The position numbers and the translations under genes were made by a program. From positions 1-11,561 of the forward strand of contig RCNQ01000250.1 of NCBI GenBank assembly GCA_003731675.1: 11,561 nucleotides of DNA, given 5' to 3'. Below the pieces are notes generated by a model. It saw only the letters and a list, made by a program, of their open reading frames with translations. It had not been told where the DNA came from and made no database searches. Within the stretch, counting starts at the first letter, position 1, and every line of letters begins with the position of its first letter. Positions 1-6,206 of the stretch are shown in pieces. The stretch is from Bacteroidetes/Chlorobi group bacterium ChocPot_Mid. Its GTDB lineage: Bacteria; Bacteroidota; Ignavibacteria; Kapaibacteriales; UBA2268.

Positions 1-518
1 ATAATGTGATAACAATAGATGATGATATTAAAACCTTTGGCAAGTTTATTCCAGAAGGAAAAAAGAACAAACAATTTACGATTTCCATAAACTACTTTTT
101 GCAGATTTTAAAGAATGGATTTGAAAAATTTCCAAAGTGCGTTAAGTTATTTGGAGTATCGCCAACTACAAATCCATTATTCTTTAATGCAAAAAATCTA
201 ATTAGTAATAATGTATTTATTAATGGAGCAGTTCAGTGCATTCGGGTAACCGAAGGAATAAGATACGATGAAGCATTGCCAGTAAAATGTGATTATGGTT
301 TTTCAGCAGAAATTATCAAAAGTGGATATCAAATAGCAAGGTTCAACTACTTGTTTGCAGACAATGATTTTGATAAAATGGCAGGTGGTCGTAAATATTA
401 CAGTAAGGGTGATACAGACAGAATGCTTTCATTCGAATATCTATTAAGAAAATACCCTGAATATTTCAAACCAAATCCAAAAAGACAATTTGAATTAATC
501 ATGAAGGTAAACAAATGA
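1..518 (+). CDS. GT-A glycosyltransferase, TET-associated type (5' end cut off by window)
   Basis: Probably transfers a sugar from a nucleotide-sugar donor, and by analogy with phage TET-associated glycosyltransferases (TAGT) the acceptor may be a hydroxymethylated DNA base. The reading frame is open to the left edge, and the GTG at position 6 is a valine inside the gene: it lies in the run VITIDDDI, which looks like the metal/nucleotide-binding DXD motif of GT-A enzymes. About 100 residues further on, a stretch around CDYGFSAEIIKSGYQIAR resembles the acidic ED-type motif plus helix typical of these enzymes, followed by a MAGGRKYY segment and a C-terminal KYPEYFKPNPKR tail. The N-terminal nucleotide-binding half lies outside the window. 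The TGA stop overlaps the ATG of the radical SAM gene (ATGA, 515-518), so the two are translated together. The GT-A fold is fairly secure; the TAGT assignment is from remembered motif patterns, and the acceptor is inferred. Confidence 0.66.
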   Translation, partial: NVITIDDDIKTFGKFIPEGKKNKQFTISINYFLQILKNGFEKFPKCVKLFGVSPTTNPLFFNAKNLISNNVFINGAVQCIRVTEGIRYDEALPVKCDYGFSAEIIKSGYQIARFNYLFADNDFDKMAGGRKYYSKGDTDRMLSFEYLLRKYPEYFKPNPKRQFELIMKVNK

Positions 519-1783
519 GAATAATTGAAAAAGGATATGAATCACCACGCTGGACTGGTGAAATTACAGATTGTTCCATGCCGATGACATTTGACACATA
601 CTCAGTATGTTCATATAATTGTTTGTATTGTTTTGCTTTTTTCCAAAAAGCTCATAATTCTAAAGATTATTTGAAAAGAAAAGTAAAGTGTGTTAATGTT
701 GAATCCGTAAAAAAATTATTTCTTGATAGTTTATTTGGTAGAAAAAAACATCAATTCAAAAATTATATTTGCGACAAAGTAACAATGCAATGGGGTGGAA
801 TGGCTGATGGATTTGATGAGTATGAAAGACAATATGGTGTTAGTTTGGAACTATTGAGATTCTTTGATACAATTGATTATCCATTATCAATATCGACTAA
901 GGCAACATGGTTCACAAAAGATAATAGGTATATGAACCTTATTGCAAAACATTCACACAATTGGCATTTTAAAATTAGTATAATTACTAACGATCCAATT
1001 AAAGCAAAATCTATCGAACGAGGTGTAGATTTACCAGCTGAAAGGCTTGAAGCAATAAAAAGATTAACTGGATTAGGAATTCCTGTAACACTCAGATTGC
1101 GACCTTATATCATTGGGATAAGTGATGATTATAGGATATTAATGGCAAAGGCAAAAGATAATGGTGCTGACTCGGTAACAACAGAATTCTTTTGTTTGGA
1201 ATCAAGAGCAGATGAAAGATTAAAAATGAAATACGCAGAAATGAGCAAATATGCCGGATATGATATTTATGAATTTTACAAGAAACATTCTCATCAAGCA
1301 GGTTACAGAAGATTAAATTATCAAATAAAAAAAGATATTATAGAAGATATGAAACAAACAGCAGTAAGATTAGGAATGCGGTTTTATGTTTCAGATGCTC
1401 ATCACAAAGAAAAATGTGATTTCACGTGTTGTTGTGGGACCCCACCAGATTTTAAAATTTCAAAGGGTCATTTTGCTCAAGCAATTCAGATAGCCAAACA
1501 AAGAGCAGATGGAATTGTCCGCTGGTCAGATATATCGAAAGAATTACATCGCTATGTAGGTGAAGTCAATTATTATAATGCAATAGGTTTCAATACAAAT
1601 TCTAACCGTAACAGAGCACAAAGATTAGAGCAAACGCTATATGAATTTGTAAAAGAATACTGGAATACACCTTCATCAGATAAATCACCAGCAAAATATT
1701 TCGATGGAATACTTCAACCTATAGGTCTTGACGAAGAAAATAATGTAGTATATAAAATGAACAAACAAAAGGCAAATGTATAA
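515..1783 (+). CDS. Radical SAM enzyme, spore photoproduct lyase-like
   Basis: A 422-residue radical SAM protein that should reductively cleave S-adenosylmethionine with a [4Fe-4S] cluster to make a 5'-deoxyadenosyl radical. The cluster motif CSYNCLYC (C32, C36, C39) is clear. Downstream come QWGGMAD (92-98), STKATWF (127-133) and IERGVDLPAERLEAIKRL (167-184) followed by GIPVTLRLRPYIIG, a pattern of the SplB/COG1533-like branch rather than the SPASM-type enzymes. A second cysteine group, CDFTCCC (C301, C305, C306, C307), may hold another metal cluster. The start is the ATG overlapping the glycosyltransferase stop, so the two are translationally coupled. This pairing points to a nucleic-acid modification or repair role. 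The substrate cannot be read from sequence: radical chemistry on a thymine- or cytosine-derived hypermodified base is my preferred guess, and repair of a DNA lesion is the alternative. Confidence 0.85.
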   Translation: MRIIEKGYESPRWTGEITDCSMPMTFDTYSVCSYNCLYCFAFFQKAHNSKDYLKRKVKCVNVESVKKLFLDSLFGRKKHQFKNYICDKVTMQWGGMADGFDEYERQYGVSLELLRFFDTIDYPLSISTKATWFTKDNRYMNLIAKHSHNWHFKISIITNDPIKAKSIERGVDLPAERLEAIKRLTGLGIPVTLRLRPYIIGISDDYRILMAKAKDNGADSVTTEFFCLESRADERLKMKYAEMSKYAGYDIYEFYKKHSHQAGYRRLNYQIKKDIIEDMKQTAVRLGMRFYVSDAHHKEKCDFTCCCGTPPDFKISKGHFAQAIQIAKQRADGIVRWSDISKELHRYVGEVNYYNAIGFNTNSNRNRAQRLEQTLYEFVKEYWNTPSSDKSPAKYFDGILQPIGLDEENNVVYKMNKQKANV

Positions 1784-1919
1784 CAAATATATCGCGTGCG
1801 AATAGAAGCTAATGTCGGAGCGGATGAAAAATAGGGAAAATGTAAATCGAAGAAAATTTCAAATTGCACAGTTTTCAAAAATAGTGAATTTTAACGGTTT
1901 TGTAAATATTATAAAAATA

Positions 1920-1961
1920 AACTTGTTAGTAAGTGACTTATAAGTCACTAATAAACAACTT
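1920..1961. repeat. Long imperfect palindrome with 18-bp perfect core
   Basis: The core AGTGACTTATAAGTCACT (1932-1949) is a perfect palindrome. Symmetry resumes outside it after a few mismatches: TTGTT at 1923-1927 pairs with AACAA at 1954-1958, and the outer AA/TT at 1920-1921 and 1960-1961 also pair about the same centre. It lies between the convergent radical SAM gene (plus) and the small HTH gene (minus). It could be a protein-binding site, or a cruciform/hairpin acting as a bidirectional terminator, although no clean T-run directly follows the stem and the stem is AT-rich. The rest of 1784-2048 holds no convincing gene. Confidence 0.7.
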
Positions 1962-1969
1962 ATAACAAT

Positions 1970-2010
1970 AAAATAAAATAAATAAAATAAATAAAATAAA
2001 TAAAATAAAT
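1970..2010. repeat. 9-bp tandem repeat (AAAATAAAT, four copies)
   Basis: Four exact copies of AAAATAAAT occupy 1975-2010, preceded by one more AAAAT at 1970-1974. T residues fall at alternating 5- and 4-base steps throughout. The array lies just downstream of the minus-strand HTH gene and about 20 bp from the 18-bp palindrome. Such A-tract arrays are often bent or easily melted; no function can be assigned. Copy number may vary between relatives through slippage. Confidence 0.85.
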
Positions 2011-2048
2011 AAAAAGAAATGTATAAAGAAAAAAAATTAATATTATTT

Positions 2049-2243
2049 TCAATTTTTCTTCCGATAAACTTTAAAATGTTTGAGAACAGCTGTTCGGCCT
2101 CTTTTAGTAAATCTTGTGGGGAATCCTCTAATGAAATGAACACCTTCTTTAAGCTTACGTTCTTTAAACATATGAATTGCTTGATTAGTAATTTTTCTAC
2201 CTCTATCTGCAATTTCCTTTTTGATATCCGAAATCAAATACAT
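2049..2243 (-). CDS. Small excisionase/MerR-like helix-turn-helix protein
   Basis: A 64-residue basic protein. Its layout, ISDIKKEIADRG then ITNQAIHMFKERKLKEGVHF then a TRFTKRGRTAVLKHF tail, matches the winged-HTH pattern of AlpA/Xis/MerR-type DNA-binding domains: an entry helix, a recognition helix before KLKEGVHF, and a wing leading into 'FTKRG'. It is therefore probably a sequence-specific DNA-binding protein such as an excisionase, or a regulator of the neighbouring late operon. The start is ATG at 2243; a strong inverted repeat (2245-2280) lies immediately upstream and may be its operator. It is the second gene of a minus-strand pair embedded between plus-strand blocks. An overlapping minus frame at 1859-2212 and a plus frame at 2019-2681 are phenylalanine-rich low-complexity shadows. 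The DNA-binding call is reasonably secure; the biological role is unknown. Confidence 0.7.
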   Translation of the reverse strand: MYLISDIKKEIADRGRKITNQAIHMFKERKLKEGVHFIRGFPTRFTKRGRTAVLKHFKVYRKKN

Positions 2244-2244
2244 A

Positions 2245-2280
2245 TTCGTAAAATATTTTTAAAACAAACTATTTTACGAA
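2245..2280. repeat. Inverted repeat upstream of the small HTH gene (operator or hairpin)
   Basis: TTCGTAAAATA (2245-2255) is perfectly complementary to TATTTTACGAA (2270-2280), giving 11-bp arms separated by 14 bases. On the minus strand it occupies the positions just before the ATG at 2243, so as DNA it would be a natural autoregulatory operator for the HTH protein. As RNA it would place a hairpin over the translation start when transcribed from the upstream gene. Both readings are inference. Confidence 0.65.
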
Positions 2281-2306
2281 ATTACAAAAATTTGTTCAAT
2301 CAAATC

Positions 2307-2522
2307 TTAGGTATTATATGTAACTTCAAATTTAAGGCAAAGTTCCAAATAATTTTCAAGGAAGTCATCGCCAAATTCCTTGGTTCCATCAGGAAGAATA
2401 ACGATAAACATTTCAGGATTCCAAACTTCTGTACTGAGTTTTTCTCTGACTTCGGAAAATGTTCCATCAAGGAATTTTCCGTCAAAAAAAGATTTCGCTT
2501 TTATGTAGTTTTTTTGTTTCAC
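2307..2522 (-). CDS. Hypothetical small acidic protein, GTG start inside a parS-like site
   Basis: A 71-residue protein I do not recognise. Its composition looks coding: mixed charged and hydrophobic residues, with segments such as SFFDGKFLDGTFSEVREKL and ILPDGTKEFGDDFLENYLEL. The opposite-strand frame is by contrast phenylalanine-rich filler. The predicted start is GTG at 2520-2522, with no Shine-Dalgarno upstream. The only other in-frame candidate before a TAA stop is a rare ATT/ATA codon, so the start is not fully settled. The start codon lies in the centre of the palindrome TGTTTCACGTGAAACT (2515-2530), so anything bound there would block initiation complexes and transcription at the 5' end. 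It is the first gene of the minus-strand pair with the HTH gene at 2049-2243, 63 bp apart. No function is proposed. Confidence 0.55.
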   Translation of the reverse strand: MKQKNYIKAKSFFDGKFLDGTFSEVREKLSTEVWNPEMFIVILPDGTKEFGDDFLENYLELCLKFEVTYNT

Positions 2523-2530
2523 GTGAAACT
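2515..2530. promoter_or_regulatory. parS-like site (ParB/Spo0J binding consensus, 15 of 16)
   Basis: TGTTTCACGTGAAACT differs from the widely conserved bacterial chromosomal parS consensus TGTTTCACGTGAAACA at the last base only, and its inner 14 bases (2516-2529) form a perfect palindrome. ParB binds this site and then spreads as a CTP-dependent sliding clamp. No ParA or ParB is encoded in the window, so the host ParB would be the expected partner. It overlaps the start of the small minus-strand gene and faces the packaging operon across the divergent gap. Identity to the consensus is direct observation; ParB binding is inference. Confidence 0.7.
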
Positions 2531-2585
2531 TTTTAATTATTTATTATCTAATATATTTAACTGTATTTCCAAATATAATAAAATG

Positions 2586-2599
2586 TTTCTAATTAGAAA
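2586..2599. repeat. 14-bp palindrome in the divergent gap before the terminase operon
   Basis: TTTCTAATTAGAAA is a perfect 14-bp palindrome lying between the minus-strand pair and the plus-strand packaging operon, about 85 bp from the terminase start. It is a candidate operator, for example for the small HTH protein. AT-rich palindromes are easy to get by chance in this composition. Confidence 0.4.
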
Positions 2600-2630
2600 A
2601 TATATTTATATTAATTTTTCAATAAAGTTT

Positions 2631-2644
2631 TCAACAAATGTTGA
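2631..2644. repeat. Inverted repeat close to the late operon start
   Basis: TCAACA and TGTTGA are paired 6-bp arms separated by two bases, centred about 45 bp upstream of the small terminase ATG. A TATAAT hexamer follows at 2655-2660, without a well-placed upstream partner. The position suits an activator or repressor site controlling the late packaging operon. Only the symmetry is directly seen. Confidence 0.35.
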
Positions 2645-2682
2645 TAGGTTTTTTTATAATGTCGGATTTGTAAGAATATAAA

Positions 2683-3216
2683 ATGACTGATAAACAAAAA
2701 TTATTCATAGAGATATTCAGAAAAAATGCAGGGAATATCGCAGTAACCTGCAGAAAGCTAAATATTAGCAGGGATACTTATTATGAATGGTACAATAAAC
2801 AACAAAAGATTGAAACAGATAACGAAGGTAATGAAATTAAGATACCGAATGAATTCAAAGTTGCAGCTGATGAAGTAAAGGAAAGTACCATAGATTTCAC
2901 TGAATCAGCATTGTTAAAAAAAATTTCTGGAATAACTACAAAAACAATCAAGATAAAAGAGGTGTTAAATAAAGAAGGAAACATAGTCAGATTAAAGGAG
3001 GAAACAATAATAACACATCCACCTGATATAGTAGCAATAATTTTCTTGCTCAAAACATTAGGTAGAAAGAGAGGGTGGAAGGAAACAACCGATATGAAGA
3101 TAGAAACTGATGGAGAAGGCAAGCTGACAAGTGAGCAAATATCGGAACTTGAAAAATTAACAACAGAAGAGAAAAAAGATTTAATAACTTTAATGAAAAA
3201 AGTAATTGATAATTAA
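2683..3216 (+). CDS. Phage terminase small subunit-like HTH protein
   Basis: A 177-residue protein, probably the DNA-recognition subunit that marks phage DNA for cutting by the large terminase. Residues about 4-42 form an HTH domain (KLFIEIFRKNAGNIAVTCRK, then LNISRDTYYEWY), the pattern of phage HTH/terminase small subunits. The middle carries a segment reading VAIIFLLKTLGRKRGWKE that matches small-terminase-like proteins in which the helical core ends in 'LK.RGW'. The C-terminus (EQISELEKLTTEEKKDLITL) is acidic and helical, as expected for oligomerisation or contact with TerL. The stop and the terL start overlap as TAATG, indicating coupled translation and fixed stoichiometry. It is the first gene of the head operon. 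The assignment rests on the HTH, size and position next to a clear terL. Confidence 0.8.
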   Translation: MTDKQKLFIEIFRKNAGNIAVTCRKLNISRDTYYEWYNKQQKIETDNEGNEIKIPNEFKVAADEVKESTIDFTESALLKKISGITTKTIKIKEVLNKEGNIVRLKEETIITHPPDIVAIIFLLKTLGRKRGWKETTDMKIETDGEGKLTSEQISELEKLTTEEKKDLITLMKKVIDN

Positions 3217-4700
3217 TGTTTGATCAGAGAATAAATATTGAGATTTACAAGGCAACATTGAAAAGCTATGGAGAAGACTTAAAAAAGAATTTTTACGAAT
3301 TTTTCCAATTTTTCTGGTCAGTAATTGATGATGCAAAATTAATTGATAATTGGCATATAAAATTTTTATGTGATGAACTCCAAAAAGCAGCAGAGAATGT
3401 AATCAATAATAGACCTAAAGAAAATGATGTTGTTATTAATATTCCCCCTGGAACAACCAAATCAAATATTTGTTCAGTTTTATTTCCAGTATGGTGTTGG
3501 ATAAGAAAACCTTCATTAAGATTTATAGTATCATCATTCTCCAGTTCTCTTGCAAGTGATTTCGCAATAAAGAGCAGAGATGTTGTGCTTTCAGATGAGT
3601 TCCGAATAATGTATCCGGACATTGTATTAAGAATGGATAGAAACCAAATAATGAAATATGAGAACAATCACAAGGGAGTAAGATACTCTGTTGGATTCAA
3701 TGGGACTATTACTGGTAAGCATGCAGATATAATCCTAATTGACGATCCATTAAAGGCAGAGGATGCGTTTTCCAGAACAAAAAGGACCCATGCAAACAGA
3801 ATAATAACTCATACATTATCCCGAAGAAAAAGGGACAATAAAGTAACATTAACGATTCTGATAATGCAAAGACTTCATGAAGATGATCCAACAACAGAAT
3901 TTCTCAAACGCACAAAAGTCAAACATATATGCTTACCAGGTGTATTAACTGATTATGTCAAACCAGAAGAAGTCAAAAAAAATTATGTTAACGGATTGTT
4001 AGACCCTGTGAGATTAGATAGAGAAAGTCTTTCAGAAGCAAAAAAAGAATTGGGTACATTCGGGTATGCAAGTCAAATATTACAGAATCCTGTGGATGAT
4101 GAAACTGCAATATTCAATCCACAATGGTGGCAACGTTATCATTCACTTCCACTAATGACAAATACTATTCAAGTATGGGATACCGCATTTGAAAAAGGAC
4201 AACATAATGATTATTCTGTCTGTGCCACATGGGGAATAAATATGAATGGATTCTATTTAATTAATATTTTCAGAGATAAAATTACCTTCCCAGAATTAGT
4301 AGCACAATCAAAAAAACAATTTGATATATACAAACCATCAATTGTTATTATCGAACAAAAAGCATCTGGACACAGTTTGATACAACAACTCAAACATGAA
4401 ACAAAAATACCAATTAGAGGATATGATCCGCAGGATAAAGATAAAGTTGTGAGAGCACATGAAGTATCTCCAAGAATAGAAAGTGGTCAGGTATTCTTAC
4501 CCGCTGATGCAACATGGCTGGATGAATTCTTAGCTGAACACCATGTGTTTCCAAATGGAGCCCATGATGATCAGGTTGATACAACAAGCATGGCATTAAA
4601 ATATTTAATACCCAAATTTGATAAGATGAATAATCGCAGAATAAGACCATTAGCAAACGAAAAATATAAAGAAACTAACATAGATTTTACAGGATATTAG
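3216..4700 (+). CDS. terL: Phage terminase large subunit (ATPase and nuclease)
   Basis: The 494-residue packaging motor translocates DNA into the prohead and cuts concatemers. The N-terminal ATPase has a Walker A-type loop INIPPGTTKSN (75-85), a variant of the PPRxxKS/PPGxxKS loop common in this terminase family, and a Walker B strand IILIDDP (172-178). The C-terminal RNase H-like nuclease shows its acidic residues in order: D322 in VWDTAF, E380 in IVIIEQKASG, and D451/D452 in HDDQVD. The length is usual for the family and all key residues are present, so it looks functional. Translation is coupled to the small subunit by TAATG, and the portal follows 10 bp later, giving the classic terS-terL-portal order. 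This type of TerL usually goes with headful packaging, which is inference here. Confidence 0.95.
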   Translation: MFDQRINIEIYKATLKSYGEDLKKNFYEFFQFFWSVIDDAKLIDNWHIKFLCDELQKAAENVINNRPKENDVVINIPPGTTKSNICSVLFPVWCWIRKPSLRFIVSSFSSSLASDFAIKSRDVVLSDEFRIMYPDIVLRMDRNQIMKYENNHKGVRYSVGFNGTITGKHADIILIDDPLKAEDAFSRTKRTHANRIITHTLSRRKRDNKVTLTILIMQRLHEDDPTTEFLKRTKVKHICLPGVLTDYVKPEEVKKNYVNGLLDPVRLDRESLSEAKKELGTFGYASQILQNPVDDETAIFNPQWWQRYHSLPLMTNTIQVWDTAFEKGQHNDYSVCATWGINMNGFYLINIFRDKITFPELVAQSKKQFDIYKPSIVIIEQKASGHSLIQQLKHETKIPIRGYDPQDKDKVVRAHEVSPRIESGQVFLPADATWLDEFLAEHHVFPNGAHDDQVDTTSMALKYLIPKFDKMNNRRIRPLANEKYKETNIDFTGY

Positions 4701-4710
4701 GAGAAACACT

Positions 4711-6204
4711 ATGAAATTCAATTTATTTGGCAAAAATAAAATGCCAGAAATCAAAAAAAACAGACCTGGATTGGAGGTTCTTGGTGTTCATGCTTGGGAA
4801 AGTATGGCACGCTCAATGTTGAACATTCTTAATAATCCAGACAATATTCTTTTAAGCAAAGGTAAAAACATAAATGAAGCGTTTTTCCCATTGCTTAATG
4901 ATGCTCATGTATCAAGTTGTGTACAATCAAGAAAAGCTGGAGTTTTATCTTTGGTGTGGGAACTTGATAGAAGTGAAAAATGGACAGCTGAAACAGAATT
5001 TATTAATAAAATCTTTTCAGGTGATAATGCAATGAAGTTAACAGGTTTAGATATAGGAACAATCATTAACGAAATGCTTGATGGTGTTTTATTTGGATAT
5101 AAACCAATGGAGATATATTGGCGTTATATCGGTGATTATTTAATACCAACAGCTATTGTTGGCAAACCACCTCATTGGTTTGCATTTGATGAATTTGGTA
5201 TGCTGAAATATCTTGGTGATTATAGCACGGGAATGGCACAATCAATGCTAAAAACAAAATTTCTTGTTGTCCAACATAATGCAACATCTGATAATCCTTA
5301 TGGACGTGGAGTTTTGTCTCAATGCTATTGGCCAGTCATATTTAAGAAGGGTGGCTTCCAGTTCTGGACACAATATGCAGAAAGGTATGGTCAGCCATTC
5401 TTACTTGGAATATACAAGAGAGATGCAAAAGAAGAAGATATTGAAGAATTGATTACTCAACTAAATGCATTAAGAAACGGTGGAAGAGCAGCTGTTGATG
5501 AAGATATTACGATTGATACAATTACAACAGGAAATCCACAACAAGCAGATATCTATAAAAATCTGATTCATTTTTTAAATGCGGAAATTTCAAAAGCTAT
5601 ATTATCACAAACATTAACTACAGAGCAGGGTGATACAGGTAGTTATGCAATGAGTCAAACACATTTAGAAGTTCGTCAGGAGGTGGTTGATGCTGATAAA
5701 AGAATGATTGAACATCATTTCAATCAGCTAATTAAATACATTATCGACTATAATTTTGACAATCCAACACATTACCCGAAATTTGAACTATATAGGATGG
5801 ATGATTTAAATACGGTTCTGGAAAGAGATATTAAAATATTGGCTACAGGACAAGTAAAATTTACTGATCAACGCTGGCGAAAATATCTTGATGAAGGTGA
5901 TTATGTATTGATTGATCCAGCAAATAATCCTCCAAAGGCAATGTTTCAACTAATGTCAAAAGGAAATGATTTTCTGTTTTCCGAAAAAGACATTGTTAGA
6001 GAATTGGCTGAAAAAGAATTTAATTCTGCTGCAGAAAAAATGTTATTACCAATTATCGAAAGTATTCAATCAGGGGAATCTTATGAAGAAATCGAAAAGA
6101 AAATTATTGAATATTTTCCAAAACTTGAAACAGATAAAATTCAGGAAATAATCGAGAATTTAAATTTTGTGTCTGCAATCGAAGGATATGAGAAAGGGAA
6201 ATAA
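4711..6204 (+). CDS. Phage portal protein, DUF935 (Mu gp29-like)
   Basis: A 497-residue portal subunit forming the ring at the capsid vertex through which DNA enters and leaves. The recognisable DUF935 landmarks are the early LNDAHVSSCVQSRKAGVL block (62-79), the central HNATSDNPYGRGVLSQCYW and FWTQYAERYGQPFLLGIY segments, and the later SKAILSQTLTTEQGDTGSYA block preceding the wing/stem helices. A strong Shine-Dalgarno AGGAG (4699-4703) overlaps the terL stop and sits 7 bases before the ATG. The gpF-like gene begins 2 bases after its stop, so the two are co-translated as in Mu-like phages. The acidic, lysine/glutamate-rich C-terminus is normal for the family. No damage is seen. Confidence 0.93.
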   Translation: MKFNLFGKNKMPEIKKNRPGLEVLGVHAWESMARSMLNILNNPDNILLSKGKNINEAFFPLLNDAHVSSCVQSRKAGVLSLVWELDRSEKWTAETEFINKIFSGDNAMKLTGLDIGTIINEMLDGVLFGYKPMEIYWRYIGDYLIPTAIVGKPPHWFAFDEFGMLKYLGDYSTGMAQSMLKTKFLVVQHNATSDNPYGRGVLSQCYWPVIFKKGGFQFWTQYAERYGQPFLLGIYKRDAKEEDIEELITQLNALRNGGRAAVDEDITIDTITTGNPQQADIYKNLIHFLNAEISKAILSQTLTTEQGDTGSYAMSQTHLEVRQEVVDADKRMIEHHFNQLIKYIIDYNFDNPTHYPKFELYRMDDLNTVLERDIKILATGQVKFTDQRWRKYLDEGDYVLIDPANNPPKAMFQLMSKGNDFLFSEKDIVRELAEKEFNSAAEKMLLPIIESIQSGESYEEIEKKIIEYFPKLETDKIQEIIENLNFVSAIEGYEKGK

Positions 6205-6206
6205 TT

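Noticed and set aside
6..8. GTG as a start codon for the first gene
   Set aside because: The frame is open upstream to the window edge and the GTG lies inside what looks like the DXD strand of the glycosyltransferase, so the gene begins further left.
1421..1432. Another TTTCACGTG core inside the radical SAM gene, and an ATCACGTG at about 8597
   Set aside because: Only one half of the parS palindrome matches at each place; neither is symmetric around CACGTG.
1859..2212. A 117-codon minus-strand frame
   Set aside because: Its C-terminal half is the translated 9-bp repeat (repeating FYLFYL) and it overlaps the better HTH gene in another frame.
2019..2681. A 220-codon plus-strand open frame ending just before the terminase operon
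   Set aside because: It is rich in phenylalanine, asparagine and lysine and lacks any motif. It lies antisense to two smaller minus-strand frames with normal protein composition, one with a recognisable HTH, and begins inside an AT-rich repeat region.
3438..3470. Walker A of the large terminase seemed degenerate (PPGTTKSN)
   Set aside because: Variants lacking the glycine before lysine (PPGxxKS, PPRxxKS) are common in this phage terminase family, so it is not evidence of inactivation.
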